64,000 nucleotides of DNA from the NCBI RefSeq assembly GCF_937988725.1, contig NZ_CALKHS010000009.1:1-64000 (forward strand), written 5' to 3'. This stretch comes from an uncultured Castellaniella sp. (GTDB taxonomy: Bacteria > Pseudomonadota > Gammaproteobacteria > Burkholderiales > Burkholderiaceae_B). The notes under the pieces are model-generated. The model had not been told where the DNA came from. It searched no databases and saw only the letters and a program-made list of their open reading frames with translations. This document shows positions 43,194 through 51,510 of the stretch, one piece after another. The stretch's first letter is position 1. Each line of letters opens with the position of its first letter. The translations under genes were made by a program, and so were the position numbers.

Positions 43194-44309
43194 TCACAGT
43201 TCGCGGCGCGGCACCCGGGGCGCCACCGCACACAGGAGTTCGTAGCCGATGGTACCGCAGGACAGCGCCACCTCGTCCACCGAGGGTCCGTCCTGTCCCC
43301 AGAGCACGACGGGCGCGCCGACGCCGGCCGCCGGAACGGGGTCCAGATCCACCGCCAGCATGTCCATGGACACCCGCCCCACCAGCCGGGTGCGCACCCC
43401 GGCGACGGTGATCGGCGTGCCGGTGGGCGCATGGCGGGGATAGCCGTCGGCGTATCCGCAGGCCACGATGCCGACCCGCATGGGATGAGGCGCGCGGAAG
43501 GTCTGTCCGTAGCCGACGCATTCGCCCGCCGGCACGACGTGCACGCCGATCAGCCGGGCGCTGAGCGTCATGGCCGGCCGCAGGCCGAAGGTTTCAGCGG
43601 GCTGGTCGGCGAAGGGGGACGCGCCATACAGGCAGATGCCCGGCCGCACCCATTGTTCGCCATCCGCCGCGCCGGCCGCGAAGCCGGGCGTCAGGGTCGC
43701 GGCCGAATTGCAGACGCTGACGGCGCCCGGCAGCCCCCGGGTCGCGGCGCGGAAGCAATCGAGCTGCGCCCGCGTGACGGTCTCGTCGTCGTCGGCCCTG
43801 GCGAAGTGGGTCATTTTCCCCACCGCCCCCAGCACGCCCAGCGCCTGCAGCGCCCGGGCGCGGGCGTACGCATCCGCATATTCGCCCGGCTGGAAGCCCA
43901 GGCGATGCATGCCGGTATTCAACTTCACGAAGGCATCGATCGGCGCGCGGACCCGATCGGATTCCAGCATGTCGAGCTGTTCGGCGCAATGGATGGCGGT
44001 GTTCAGGCGGTAGCGGGACAGCACGTCCAGATCGGCGGGCTCGAAAAAGCCTTCGAGCAGCAGGATCGGCCCGGTCCAGCCCAGTTCGCGGCACTGCACG
44101 GCTTCGTCCAGATCCAGCATGGCCAGGCCGTCGGCCTGGGAAAACCCGCGCATCGCCGCCGCCACCCCGTGGCCATAGCCGCGCGATTTCATGACGGCCC
44201 AGATCGAAGGCGCCGCGCCGCCCGCATCCCGCGCCAGACGCCGCGCCACCACCTGCAGATTGTGCGCGAGGGCGTTCGTATCGATGGTCGCCAGGATTGG
44301 ACGCGGCAT
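43194..44309 (-). CDS. alr: Alanine racemase
   Basis: PLP enzyme converting L-alanine to D-alanine for peptidoglycan, 371 residues. The PLP-lysine segment reads MKSRGYGHG at about residues 39-47, where most family members have KANAYGHG, so three of the residues next to the lysine differ; the other key parts are standard (catalytic Tyr in CVGYGQTF, GYADGYPR, GRVSMDMLAVD). GGGGAA precedes the ATG. It is divergent from hpnC with a 105-base gap. The protein looks functional. Confidence 0.92.
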   Translation of the reverse strand: MPRPILATIDTNALAHNLQVVARRLARDAGGAAPSIWAVMKSRGYGHGVAAAMRGFSQADGLAMLDLDEAVQCRELGWTGPILLLEGFFEPADLDVLSRYRLNTAIHCAEQLDMLESDRVRAPIDAFVKLNTGMHRLGFQPGEYADAYARARALQALGVLGAVGKMTHFARADDDETVTRAQLDCFRAATRGLPGAVSVCNSAATLTPGFAAGAADGEQWVRPGICLYGASPFADQPAETFGLRPAMTLSARLIGVHVVPAGECVGYGQTFRAPHPMRVGIVACGYADGYPRHAPTGTPITVAGVRTRLVGRVSMDMLAVDLDPVPAAGVGAPVVLWGQDGPSVDEVALSCGTIGYELLCAVAPRVPRREL

Positions 44310-44400
44310 GGGTTCCCCAAAAAACAGAAAAAGCGGGGCGCGCGGGCCTCGCTGACCAGGGCCGATCGCCCGTTCGGGCCGGTTCCCGGCCGAGGCTCAG

Positions 44401-44406
44401 TATACT
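44401..44406 (+). promoter_or_regulatory. hpnC: -10 element just before hpnC
   Basis: TATACT at 44401-44406 would place the transcription start at about 44413, two bases before the hpnC ATG at 44415. No Shine-Dalgarno sequence precedes that ATG, so the message may be leaderless. No clear -35 box is visible in the GC-rich sequence upstream. Confidence 0.4.
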
Positions 44407-44414
44407 GCCGGATC

Positions 44415-45290
44415 ATGGCCGTCGATCATTACGAAAACTTCCCTGTCGCCTCGATCCTGCTGCCCGCGAGGCTGCGTCCGGCGGTGCGCGATCTGTACGC
44501 CTTCGCGCGCGGCGCCGACGATCTGGCCGACGAAGGCGAGGCCGAACCCGCCGTCCGGCGGGCGGCCCTGGAAGCCTGGCGATCCGCCATCCAGGACCTG
44601 GGCGCCCACCGCGCCATCCGCACCCCGCTGTCCGCGCCGGACCGGATCCTGTTCGAACGGCTGGGGCGGACCATCGCCGAGCACCGACTGCCGATCCAGC
44701 CGTTCCTGGACCTGCTGTCCGCCTTCCTGCAGGATCTGACCGTCGCCAGCTACGCGGACGAGCGGGCGCTGCTGGACTACTGCCGCCGCTCGGCCAACCC
44801 GGTGGGGCGGCTGATGCTGCATCTGTTCGGCGCCACCGCGGCGCGGGACCTGGAGGAATCCGACGCCATCTGCACCGGCCTGCAGCGCGTGAATTTCTGC
44901 CAGGACGTGGCCCTGGACCAGGCCAAGGGCCGCTGCTATATTCCTTTGGATTGCCTGGCCCGCCACGAAGTCACGCTGCCCGCCCTGGCCGATCTGTGCC
45001 GATCGCGCCCGCGCCAGGCGCCGGCCGCCTGGCGGGCCGTGGCCCGCGAACAGATCGACCAGGCGCGCCGCTTGCTGCTGGCCGGCAGCCCCCTGGCCTG
45101 GCGCCTGCCGGGGCGCTTCGGCTGGGAACTGCGCCTGGTGGTCCACGGCGGCCTGCGCATCCTGGAAAAGCTGGAAAACGGCGGCGACAACCCTTATGCC
45201 GACCGGCCCATCCTGGGCCGGCGCGACGGCTTCCTGCTATGCTGGCGCGCATTCTGCCGGCCCCGCCCTGCCCCCCATCATGAGCCCTGA
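44415..45290 (+). CDS. hpnC: Squalene synthase-like protein HpnC (hydroxysqualene synthase)
   Basis: Acts after HpnD in the three-step bacterial route from farnesyl diphosphate to squalene: it turns presqualene diphosphate into hydroxysqualene. 291 residues with the two aspartate-rich sites DDLADE (about residue 32) and NFCQDVALDQAKGRCYIP. VDHYENFPVASILLPARLRPA is the typical HpnC start, which fixes the ATG even though no ribosome binding site is visible. Its last 11 bases overlap the start of hpnD. Squalene here is presumably for hopanoids; the cyclase is not in the window. Confidence 0.93.
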   Translation: MAVDHYENFPVASILLPARLRPAVRDLYAFARGADDLADEGEAEPAVRRAALEAWRSAIQDLGAHRAIRTPLSAPDRILFERLGRTIAEHRLPIQPFLDLLSAFLQDLTVASYADERALLDYCRRSANPVGRLMLHLFGATAARDLEESDAICTGLQRVNFCQDVALDQAKGRCYIPLDCLARHEVTLPALADLCRSRPRQAPAAWRAVAREQIDQARRLLLAGSPLAWRLPGRFGWELRLVVHGGLRILEKLENGGDNPYADRPILGRRDGFLLCWRAFCRPRPAPHHEP

Positions 45291-46143
45291 CGAATATTGC
45301 CAGCACAAGGCCGCCCAAAGCGGGTCGAGCTTTTATTATTCCTTCCTGTTCCTGCCCCCCGACCGGCGGCGGGCCATCACGGCGCTGTACGCCTTCTGCC
45401 GCGAAGTCGACGACATCGTGGACGAAGTCAGCGAGGCTTCCGTCGCCCGCATGAAGCTGGCCTGGTGGCGCGGCCAGGTGGAACAGATGTTCAATGGCGC
45501 GCCGGACCACCCGGTGGCCATCGCCCTGCAGCCCCACCTGGAACCCTGCCGCCTGCGCCCGGACCCGTTCTACGCCATCATCGAAGGCATGGAAATGGAT
45601 CTGGATCAGTTCCGCTATGCCTCCTGGGACGCCTTGCGCCAATACTGCTGGCGGGCGGCGGGCGTGGTGGGCGATCTGTCGGCCAGCATCTTCGGCTACA
45701 CCGACCCGCGCACCCTGGAATACGCCGAGACCCTGGGCCTGGCCTTCCAGATGACGAACATCATCCGCGACGTGGGCGACGACGCCCGGCGCGGCCGCAT
45801 CTACCTGCCGGCCGACGACATGGAACGGCACGGCGTCACCGTCGACGACGTGCTGGACGGCCGCTACACGGACGGCTTCACCGCGCTGATGCGACAGCAG
45901 ACGCAGCGCGCCCGCGAACTGTACCGGGACGCCATGCGCCTGCTGCCCGACGCCGACCGCCGCGCGCAGCGCCCTGGCCTGATGATGGCCGCCATCTACC
46001 ACACGCTGCTGGACGAGATCGAGCGCGACGGCTGGCATGTGCTCAACCAGCGCATCGCCCTGACGCCCATCCGCAAGTTCTGGCTGGCCTGGAAGGTCTG
46101 GGTCAGCGGCGGCCAGGGGCTGGTGCGCCGCCTGGCGGCATGA
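45280..46143 (+). CDS. hpnD: Presqualene diphosphate synthase HpnD
   Basis: Condenses two farnesyl diphosphates to presqualene diphosphate. 287 residues with the paired aspartate motifs REVDDIVDE and NIIRDVGDDARRGRIYLP, and SFYYSFLFLPPDRRRAI at the start. The ATG at 45280 lies inside the end of hpnC and replaces longer frames that lack homology. It overlaps hpnE by four bases. It is paralogous to HpnC, with the usual stronger conservation to squalene/phytoene synthases. Confidence 0.94.
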   Translation: MSPDEYCQHKAAQSGSSFYYSFLFLPPDRRRAITALYAFCREVDDIVDEVSEASVARMKLAWWRGQVEQMFNGAPDHPVAIALQPHLEPCRLRPDPFYAIIEGMEMDLDQFRYASWDALRQYCWRAAGVVGDLSASIFGYTDPRTLEYAETLGLAFQMTNIIRDVGDDARRGRIYLPADDMERHGVTVDDVLDGRYTDGFTALMRQQTQRARELYRDAMRLLPDADRRAQRPGLMMAAIYHTLLDEIERDGWHVLNQRIALTPIRKFWLAWKVWVSGGQGLVRRLAA

Positions 46144-47435
46144 ACGTCGCCGTCATCGGAGCGGGCTGGGCAGGCCTGGCGGCCGCCGTGCGCCTGCACC
46201 GCGCCGGATGCCGGGTCCGGGTCTTCGAAGCCGCCGCGCAACCGGGCGGCCGGGCCCGCCCCGTGGCGCACCCAGGCCTGGGCCAGGCGACGGACAACGG
46301 CCAGCACATCCTGCTGGGCGCCTACCGCGACACCCTGGAACTGATGCGATCCCTGGATGTGGATCCGGCCCGCGCCTGCCACGTCGAAGCCCTGCGCCTG
46401 GAGTCGGCCGACGGACGGCTGAGCCTGCGATTCTGGCCCCTGCCCGCGCCGGCCAATCGCCTGGGCGCCCTGCTCGGCAGCCGCGGGCTGGCGGGCTGGC
46501 GCGGCCGCCGCCACCTGTGGCGCGTGCTGCGCGCGCTGGACCCCGGGCGGATCGGCGCCGAACAGACAGCCGCGGACTGGCTGCGGCGGCTGGACTGCCC
46601 GCCCCTCCTGCTGGACCGCCTCTGGGCGCCGTTGTGCCTGGCGGCGACCAACACCCCGCTGGAGCGGACGGACGCCCGCCTGCTGGCCCGCGTCCTGCGC
46701 GACAGCCTGGGCGCCGACACCGATGCCAGCCGGATCTACATCCCCCGCGGCCACCTGCACGATCTATGGCCGCGGCAAGCCTGCCAGCTGCTGGGCGAAG
46801 GCCTGCGGCGGCAGCGGGTGCGAGCGATCAGCCCTGTCGCGGCGGGCGGCTGGCGGGTGGACGGCGAAGCCTATGACCGCGTGATCCTGGCGACCCCGCA
46901 GCCCGAGGCCCTGCGCCTGCTGGCGCCCCTGCCGGACGCCGCCTCCTACCTGGACGGCTGGTCCGAACTGCGCCACGCCGCCATCGGCACGGTCAGCCTG
47001 CGGCTGAGCCGGCCCTGGGAATCGGGGCGAGCCATGACGCTGCTGTGGGACGAACCCGGGCGCCATGCCTGGGGGCAATGGCTGTTCGACCGCAGCGCCA
47101 GCGGCGCGGACCCGCAAGACCGCCGCCTGGTCCACGTCGTCATCGGAGCGGCCGACCGCTATGCCGGCCAGGATGCGGAACGGATCGTCGCCGGCACGGT
47201 GGCGCAGATCCGCGCCCAGGCGCCGCGCCCCCTGCCCGACATCGAAGCGCAGGCGCTGATCACGGAAAAGCGGGCGACCTTCGACGCCACCCCCGGCCTG
47301 CGGCGGCCCGATCCCGTCACACCCTGGCCTGGCCTGCTGCTGGCGGGCGACTGGACCGACACCGGCTATCCGGCGGTGCTGGAAGGCGCCGTGCGCAGCG
47401 GCCTGAAGGCGGCGGCGCTGGCGGAAAGCCGTTGA
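46140..47435 (+). CDS. hpnE: Hydroxysqualene dehydroxylase HpnE
   Basis: FAD-dependent amine-oxidase-fold enzyme reducing hydroxysqualene to squalene, 431 residues. The dinucleotide loop is VIGAGWAGLAAAVRLHRAG, followed by the RARPVAH segment; the C-terminal LLLAGDWTDTGYPAVLEGAVRSG is the second FAD-binding motif. Start and hpnD stop overlap as ATGA. It ends one base before the converging arginase stop codon. Confidence 0.93.
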   Translation: MNVAVIGAGWAGLAAAVRLHRAGCRVRVFEAAAQPGGRARPVAHPGLGQATDNGQHILLGAYRDTLELMRSLDVDPARACHVEALRLESADGRLSLRFWPLPAPANRLGALLGSRGLAGWRGRRHLWRVLRALDPGRIGAEQTAADWLRRLDCPPLLLDRLWAPLCLAATNTPLERTDARLLARVLRDSLGADTDASRIYIPRGHLHDLWPRQACQLLGEGLRRQRVRAISPVAAGGWRVDGEAYDRVILATPQPEALRLLAPLPDAASYLDGWSELRHAAIGTVSLRLSRPWESGRAMTLLWDEPGRHAWGQWLFDRSASGADPQDRRLVHVVIGAADRYAGQDAERIVAGTVAQIRAQAPRPLPDIEAQALITEKRATFDATPGLRRPDPVTPWPGLLLAGDWTDTGYPAVLEGAVRSGLKAAALAESR

Positions 47436-47436
47436 T

Positions 47437-48375
47437 TCACCGCGCGGGCCGCTCGTCGCGGCTGCGACGGATCAGGGTGGATTTGCCGAACAGGCTTTCG
47501 ATCAGCTCCACGGCGACCTTGGCCGTGCCGTTGCGCACGTCCAGGGCGGGATTGAGTTCCACGATATCCACCGAGCCCACCTGCCCCGTGTCCGCCAGCA
47601 TCTCCATGCACAACTGGGCTTCGCGCCAGGTCGGCCCGCCGCGCACCGTGGTGCCCACCCCGGGCGCATAGTCCGGATCCAGGAAATCCACGTCGAAGCT
47701 GACGTGGACGTGGGCCTGCGGGGGCAGGCCGTCCAGGGCCGCCTCCATCACCGCCCGCATGCCCCGTTCGTCGATGGTGCGCATGTCGTAGACGTCCAGG
47801 CCCTGCTCATGGACGAACTGGCGCTCTCCGGCATCCACGCTGCGGATGCCGATCATGCGCAGCTCGTCCGCACGCAGGGCGGGAGACGGCCCGCCCAGGT
47901 CCGTCAGTTCGCGCGGCCCGAAGCCGCACAGGCAGGCCACCGGCATGCCATGCACATTGCCGCTGGGCGTGAGCTGCGCCGTATTGAAATCGGTATGCGC
48001 GTCCAGCCAGAACACGCGCAGCGGCCGTCCCCGCTGGCGGCAGTGCCGCGCCACGGCGCCCACCGACCCCATGCCCAGGCAATGGTCCCCGCCCAGCAGC
48101 ATCGGCACGCGGCCCGCCTGCAACTGATCGGTGACCGCCTCGAACACCCGAGTGTTCCACTGCACGACCTGCGGCAAATGCCGATACCCCTGCACGGCGG
48201 GCTGCCAGGGGTTGGGCGGGCCGATCAGATCGCCCGTGTCGATGACCTCGCAACCCTGGCGCCGCAGGGCGCGATCCAGACCCGCGACACGCAGGGCCTG
48301 GGGCCCCATGGACGCGCCCAGGGCTCCCGCTCCGATGTCGGTCGGCGCGCCGATCAAGGCGACGGACGTATTCAA
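47437..48375 (-). CDS. rocF: Arginase
   Basis: Manganese enzyme cleaving arginine to ornithine and urea, 312 residues. The metal-binding motifs are GGDHCLGMGS, DAHTDFNT and SFDVDFLDP; the first has Cys where Ser is usual in GGDHS. The start chosen is TTG at 48375, because AGGGGAAG stands seven bases before it and the product then starts (M)NTSVALIGAPTDIGAG as family members do; an ATG 16 codons upstream gives a non-conserved extension. With ornithine cyclodeaminase upstream on the same strand (about 80-base gap) it forms an arginine-to-proline route. Confidence 0.93.
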   Translation of the reverse strand: MNTSVALIGAPTDIGAGALGASMGPQALRVAGLDRALRRQGCEVIDTGDLIGPPNPWQPAVQGYRHLPQVVQWNTRVFEAVTDQLQAGRVPMLLGGDHCLGMGSVGAVARHCRQRGRPLRVFWLDAHTDFNTAQLTPSGNVHGMPVACLCGFGPRELTDLGGPSPALRADELRMIGIRSVDAGERQFVHEQGLDVYDMRTIDERGMRAVMEAALDGLPPQAHVHVSFDVDFLDPDYAPGVGTTVRGGPTWREAQLCMEMLADTGQVGSVDIVELNPALDVRNGTAKVAVELIESLFGKSTLIRRSRDERPAR

Positions 48376-48456
48376 GATATGCTTCCCCTTTTCGAATCCC
48401 GGCAGCCCGGCGGGCCGCGCCATGCCCTTCCCGGGCCGCAGCGCCCGGACCGGGCC

Positions 48457-49533
48457 TTAAGCCGGCACGGCGGGCGCCTGCTCGTGCGCCAGCATCCAGC
48501 CGTACAGATCGCGCGGGTCTTCCTGGCCGGGCATGATGTCCACCCAGCGCCCCACGCCGTGCCGCATCGCGGCGGCCTGCAGGAACGATAGAGCGCAATA
48601 GTCCTCCAGCGCAAATCCGACCGAATCGAACAGGGTCACCTGCCGCGCGTCCCGCCGGCCCTGCGCCTGGCCCGCCAGCACCCGCCACAGTTCCGTCACG
48701 GGAAAATCCGCCGGCATCTGCTGGATCTCGCCTTCCTTGCGCGTCTGCGGCGGGAACTCCACGAACACGGACGCGCGCGGCAGGATGGCCGGATCCAGTT
48801 CGGTCTTGCCCGGCGAATCGCCGCCCACGGCATTCAGATGCATGCCCGGTTCCAGCAGATCCGCCGTCAGCACCCGGGCGGCCCCCTGCAAGGCCGTGAC
48901 CGTCGTGACCACGTCGGCCCCCCGGACGGCCTGCGCCAGCGAATCGCAGATCCGGACCTGCAGCCCGTCCAGATGGCTGGCCGCGAGATTGCGCTGCAGG
49001 CGCAGCGACGCCGTCCGATCCACGTCGTACAGGCGCAGGTCACGGATGCCCAGCAGGGCGTGGAAGGCGATCGCCTGGAAATCGCTCTGCGCCCCGTTGC
49101 CGATCAGGGCCATGGACCGGCTGTCCGGGCGCGCCAGCGCCAGCGCCGCCAGCGCCGAGGTCGCCGCCGTGCGCAGCGCCGTCGTCAGCGTCAGTTCGCT
49201 GAGGAGGCGAACCATGCCGGTATCGCAATCCAGCAGGGCGCCCATGGCCATCACGGTGGGCAGGCCCGCCGCGCCATTGCCCGGGTGGCCGTTGACGCAC
49301 TTGAAACTGTAGACGCGGCCGTCGGTGATGGGCATCAGCTCGATGACGCCCTGCGGCGAATAGGCGGCGATCCGGGCAGTCTTGTCGAATTCGGGCCAGC
49401 GCAGATATTCCATCCGCAGGCGCTCGGTCAGCATCCGCAGGGCGACCGGCGCGCCCAGCAGCCCCACCAGGCGGGCGACGTCAGGGGTATCCAGAAACAG
49501 GGTCCTGGCTTGTGCGGTTCGGGTCGTGCGCAT
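48457..49533 (-). CDS. Ornithine cyclodeaminase
   Basis: Converts L-ornithine to L-proline and ammonia with NAD. 358 residues; LIGNGAQSDFQ is the NAD loop, VVTTVTA and VGGDSPGKTEL are the substrate and catalytic region (with the general acid Asp in GGDSPGKTEL), and FVEFPPQTRKEGEIQQ follows. This form, with the long C-terminus, matches true ornithine cyclodeaminases of the proteobacterial arginase pathway better than mu-crystallin relatives. GGAG precedes the ATG. It is divergent from an Lrp-type regulator. Confidence 0.92.
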   Translation of the reverse strand: MRTTRTAQARTLFLDTPDVARLVGLLGAPVALRMLTERLRMEYLRWPEFDKTARIAAYSPQGVIELMPITDGRVYSFKCVNGHPGNGAAGLPTVMAMGALLDCDTGMVRLLSELTLTTALRTAATSALAALALARPDSRSMALIGNGAQSDFQAIAFHALLGIRDLRLYDVDRTASLRLQRNLAASHLDGLQVRICDSLAQAVRGADVVTTVTALQGAARVLTADLLEPGMHLNAVGGDSPGKTELDPAILPRASVFVEFPPQTRKEGEIQQMPADFPVTELWRVLAGQAQGRRDARQVTLFDSVGFALEDYCALSFLQAAAMRHGVGRWVDIMPGQEDPRDLYGWMLAHEQAPAVPA

Positions 49534-49655
49534 GATCGTCTCCTGGAAGATATCGGTCTGCTTCCAGTGTGTCCGAAGTCGCCGCCAATGACTATCGTCA
49601 GAAATGCATCACTTTCGACATAAAATCATCAAAATGACATGACGAGTAAAGCAAA
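49534..49655. promoter_or_regulatory. Divergent control region of ocd-rocF and the Lrp-type gene
   Basis: The 122-base gap contains the most AT-rich stretch in this part of the window (about 49606-49650) with several ATCAT/ATGA steps, including TAAAATCATCAAAATGACATGA. Lrp-type regulators bind such degenerate AT-rich sites. I cannot define -10 and -35 boxes with confidence on either strand. Confidence 0.4.
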
Positions 49656-50099
49656 ATGCCCAAAGACATCGCCATCGACTCCACCGACCAGCAGTTGATC
49701 CGCCTGCTGCGGGCCAATGCCCGCGCCAGCGTCGCCACCCTGGCGCGTCGCCTGGGGGTGGCGCGGGGCACGGTCACGCAGCGCATGCGCCGGCTGGAAG
49801 ACGCCGGCCTGATCGTGGGGTATACGGTGCGGCTGCGCCCGGACGTGCAGCCGCAGGCCATCCACGCCTGGATGAGCATCGCGGTGGATGGAAACGAGGC
49901 GCGCACCGTGATCGCCAGCTTGCTGGGGGAACCGGGGGTGGCCGCCCTGCACGACACCAACGGCCGCTGGGACCTGCTGGCCGAACTGCGCGTCGCCGAC
50001 CTGCAGGAACTATCGCAGGTGCTGGAACGCATCCGCCTGATCCGGGGCATCGGCCAGTCGGAGACCAGCCTGCACCTGCAGACTTACCGGGCAGCCTGA
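49656..50099 (+). CDS. Lrp/AsnC family transcriptional regulator
   Basis: 147 residues: an N-terminal helix-turn-helix (ASVATLARRLGVARGTVTQRMRRLEDAGLI, about residues 23-52) and a C-terminal RAM effector domain. By its divergent position it most likely controls the ornithine cyclodeaminase-arginase pair in response to arginine, ornithine or proline. It converges on thrC with a 10-base gap. Effector and mode are not shown by the sequence. Confidence 0.92.
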   Translation: MPKDIAIDSTDQQLIRLLRANARASVATLARRLGVARGTVTQRMRRLEDAGLIVGYTVRLRPDVQPQAIHAWMSIAVDGNEARTVIASLLGEPGVAALHDTNGRWDLLAELRVADLQELSQVLERIRLIRGIGQSETSLHLQTYRAA

Positions 50100-50109
50100 C
50101 GGCCGGGGC

Positions 50110-51510
50110 TCACAATGCATGCCGGCCGACGTAGTCCGCCACCAGCCGCGCGTCGCAATCCATGATCTCGACCCGCTGGGGGCGCTGCTGCAGATCCCGC
50201 AGATCTTCCGGCACGGCCGGCGCCTGGCCGATGGCCTCGACCAGGGTCTCGGAAAACTTCGCCGGCAAGGCGGTTTCCAGCACCAGCATGGGAATGCCGG
50301 GCTCCAGATGCGCCTGGGCGACGTGCACGCCGTCGGCCGTATGCGGGTCGATCAGCACGCCGCTTTCGGCATGGACGGCCCGGATCGTCGCCAGGCGGTC
50401 GGCATGCGAACTGGCGCCGGCCACGAAACCGTAGGTCTGCGTGAACTGAGGTTTCAGATCCGACAGGTCGAATTCCCCGGTCCGGCGCAATTCATCCATC
50501 AGCGCCCTCACCCGCCCGGCATCCTGCCCCACCAGATCGAAGACGAAGCGTTCGAAATTGGAAGCCCGCGAAATGTCCATCGAGGGGCTGGACGTGGCGT
50601 AGGTCCGGCTGGCGGGGCGCGGCCGATAGACGCCGGTGCGGAAGAATTCCTCCAGCACGTTGTTTTCATTGGTGGCCAGCACCAGCCGGTGGATCGGCAG
50701 CCCCATCCGCCGCGCCAGGTGGCCGGCCAGGATGTTGCCGAAATTGCCCGAGGGCACGGCGAAGGACACGAGCTCCCCGGGCTTGCCGGTTGCCCGCAGC
50801 CAGCCCCAGACGTAATACACGATCTGGGCGGCGATCCGCGCCCAATTGATGGAGTTCACCGCCCCCAGGCGGTGGGCGCTCTTGAAGTCCAGGTCGCCCG
50901 CCAGAGCCTTGACGATGTCCTGGCATTCGTCGAAGACCCCGCGCAGGGCGATGTTGTGGATGTTGGCGTCCTGCAGGGAATACATCTGCGCCCGCTGGAA
51001 GGCGCTCATGCGTCCGTGCGGCGACAGCATGAACACCGCCACGCCGCGCTTGCCGCGCAGCGCGTATTCGGCCGCCGAGCCCGTGTCGCCCGACGTCGCC
51101 CCCAGGATGTTGAGGGTCTGGCCGCGCCGCGCCAGCACGTATTCGAAGATCTGGCCCAGGAACTGCATGGCCATGTCCTTGAACGCCAGGGTCGGTCCTT
51201 CGGACAGGCCCAGCAGGGACAGGCCGGGACGCAGGGGCTTCAACGGCGCGATCCGCGGGAAGACGTCCGACGCATAGGCCGCCTGCGTCATGCGCAGCAG
51301 ATCGGGCGCCGGGACGTCGTCGATGAACAGGCCCAGCACCCGGGCCGCCAGTTCGGCATAGGACAGGCCGCGCCAGGATTCCAGCGTGTCGGCGTCCAGC
51401 GCGGGCAGGGTTTCGGGCAGAGTCAGGCCGCCGTCGGGCGCCAGGCCTTCGAGCAGGATGTCGCAAAAGGGCAAGGGGGCCATGCCGCCCCGGGTGGACC
51501 GGTATTTCAA
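50110..51510 (-). CDS. thrC: Threonine synthase
   Basis: PLP enzyme converting O-phosphohomoserine to threonine, 466 residues. The PLP lysine lies in GPTLAFKDMAMQF and the phosphate turn in LGATSGDTGSAAEYA. The start is TTG at 51510, giving (M)KYRSTRGG, the classical N-terminus; its last three bases overlap the hom stop as TTGA, the same coupling as ATGA. A Met nine codons later would cut the conserved start. It is the last gene of an alaC-hom-thrC operon. Confidence 0.95.
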   Translation of the reverse strand: MKYRSTRGGMAPLPFCDILLEGLAPDGGLTLPETLPALDADTLESWRGLSYAELAARVLGLFIDDVPAPDLLRMTQAAYASDVFPRIAPLKPLRPGLSLLGLSEGPTLAFKDMAMQFLGQIFEYVLARRGQTLNILGATSGDTGSAAEYALRGKRGVAVFMLSPHGRMSAFQRAQMYSLQDANIHNIALRGVFDECQDIVKALAGDLDFKSAHRLGAVNSINWARIAAQIVYYVWGWLRATGKPGELVSFAVPSGNFGNILAGHLARRMGLPIHRLVLATNENNVLEEFFRTGVYRPRPASRTYATSSPSMDISRASNFERFVFDLVGQDAGRVRALMDELRRTGEFDLSDLKPQFTQTYGFVAGASSHADRLATIRAVHAESGVLIDPHTADGVHVAQAHLEPGIPMLVLETALPAKFSETLVEAIGQAPAVPEDLRDLQQRPQRVEIMDCDARLVADYVGRHAL

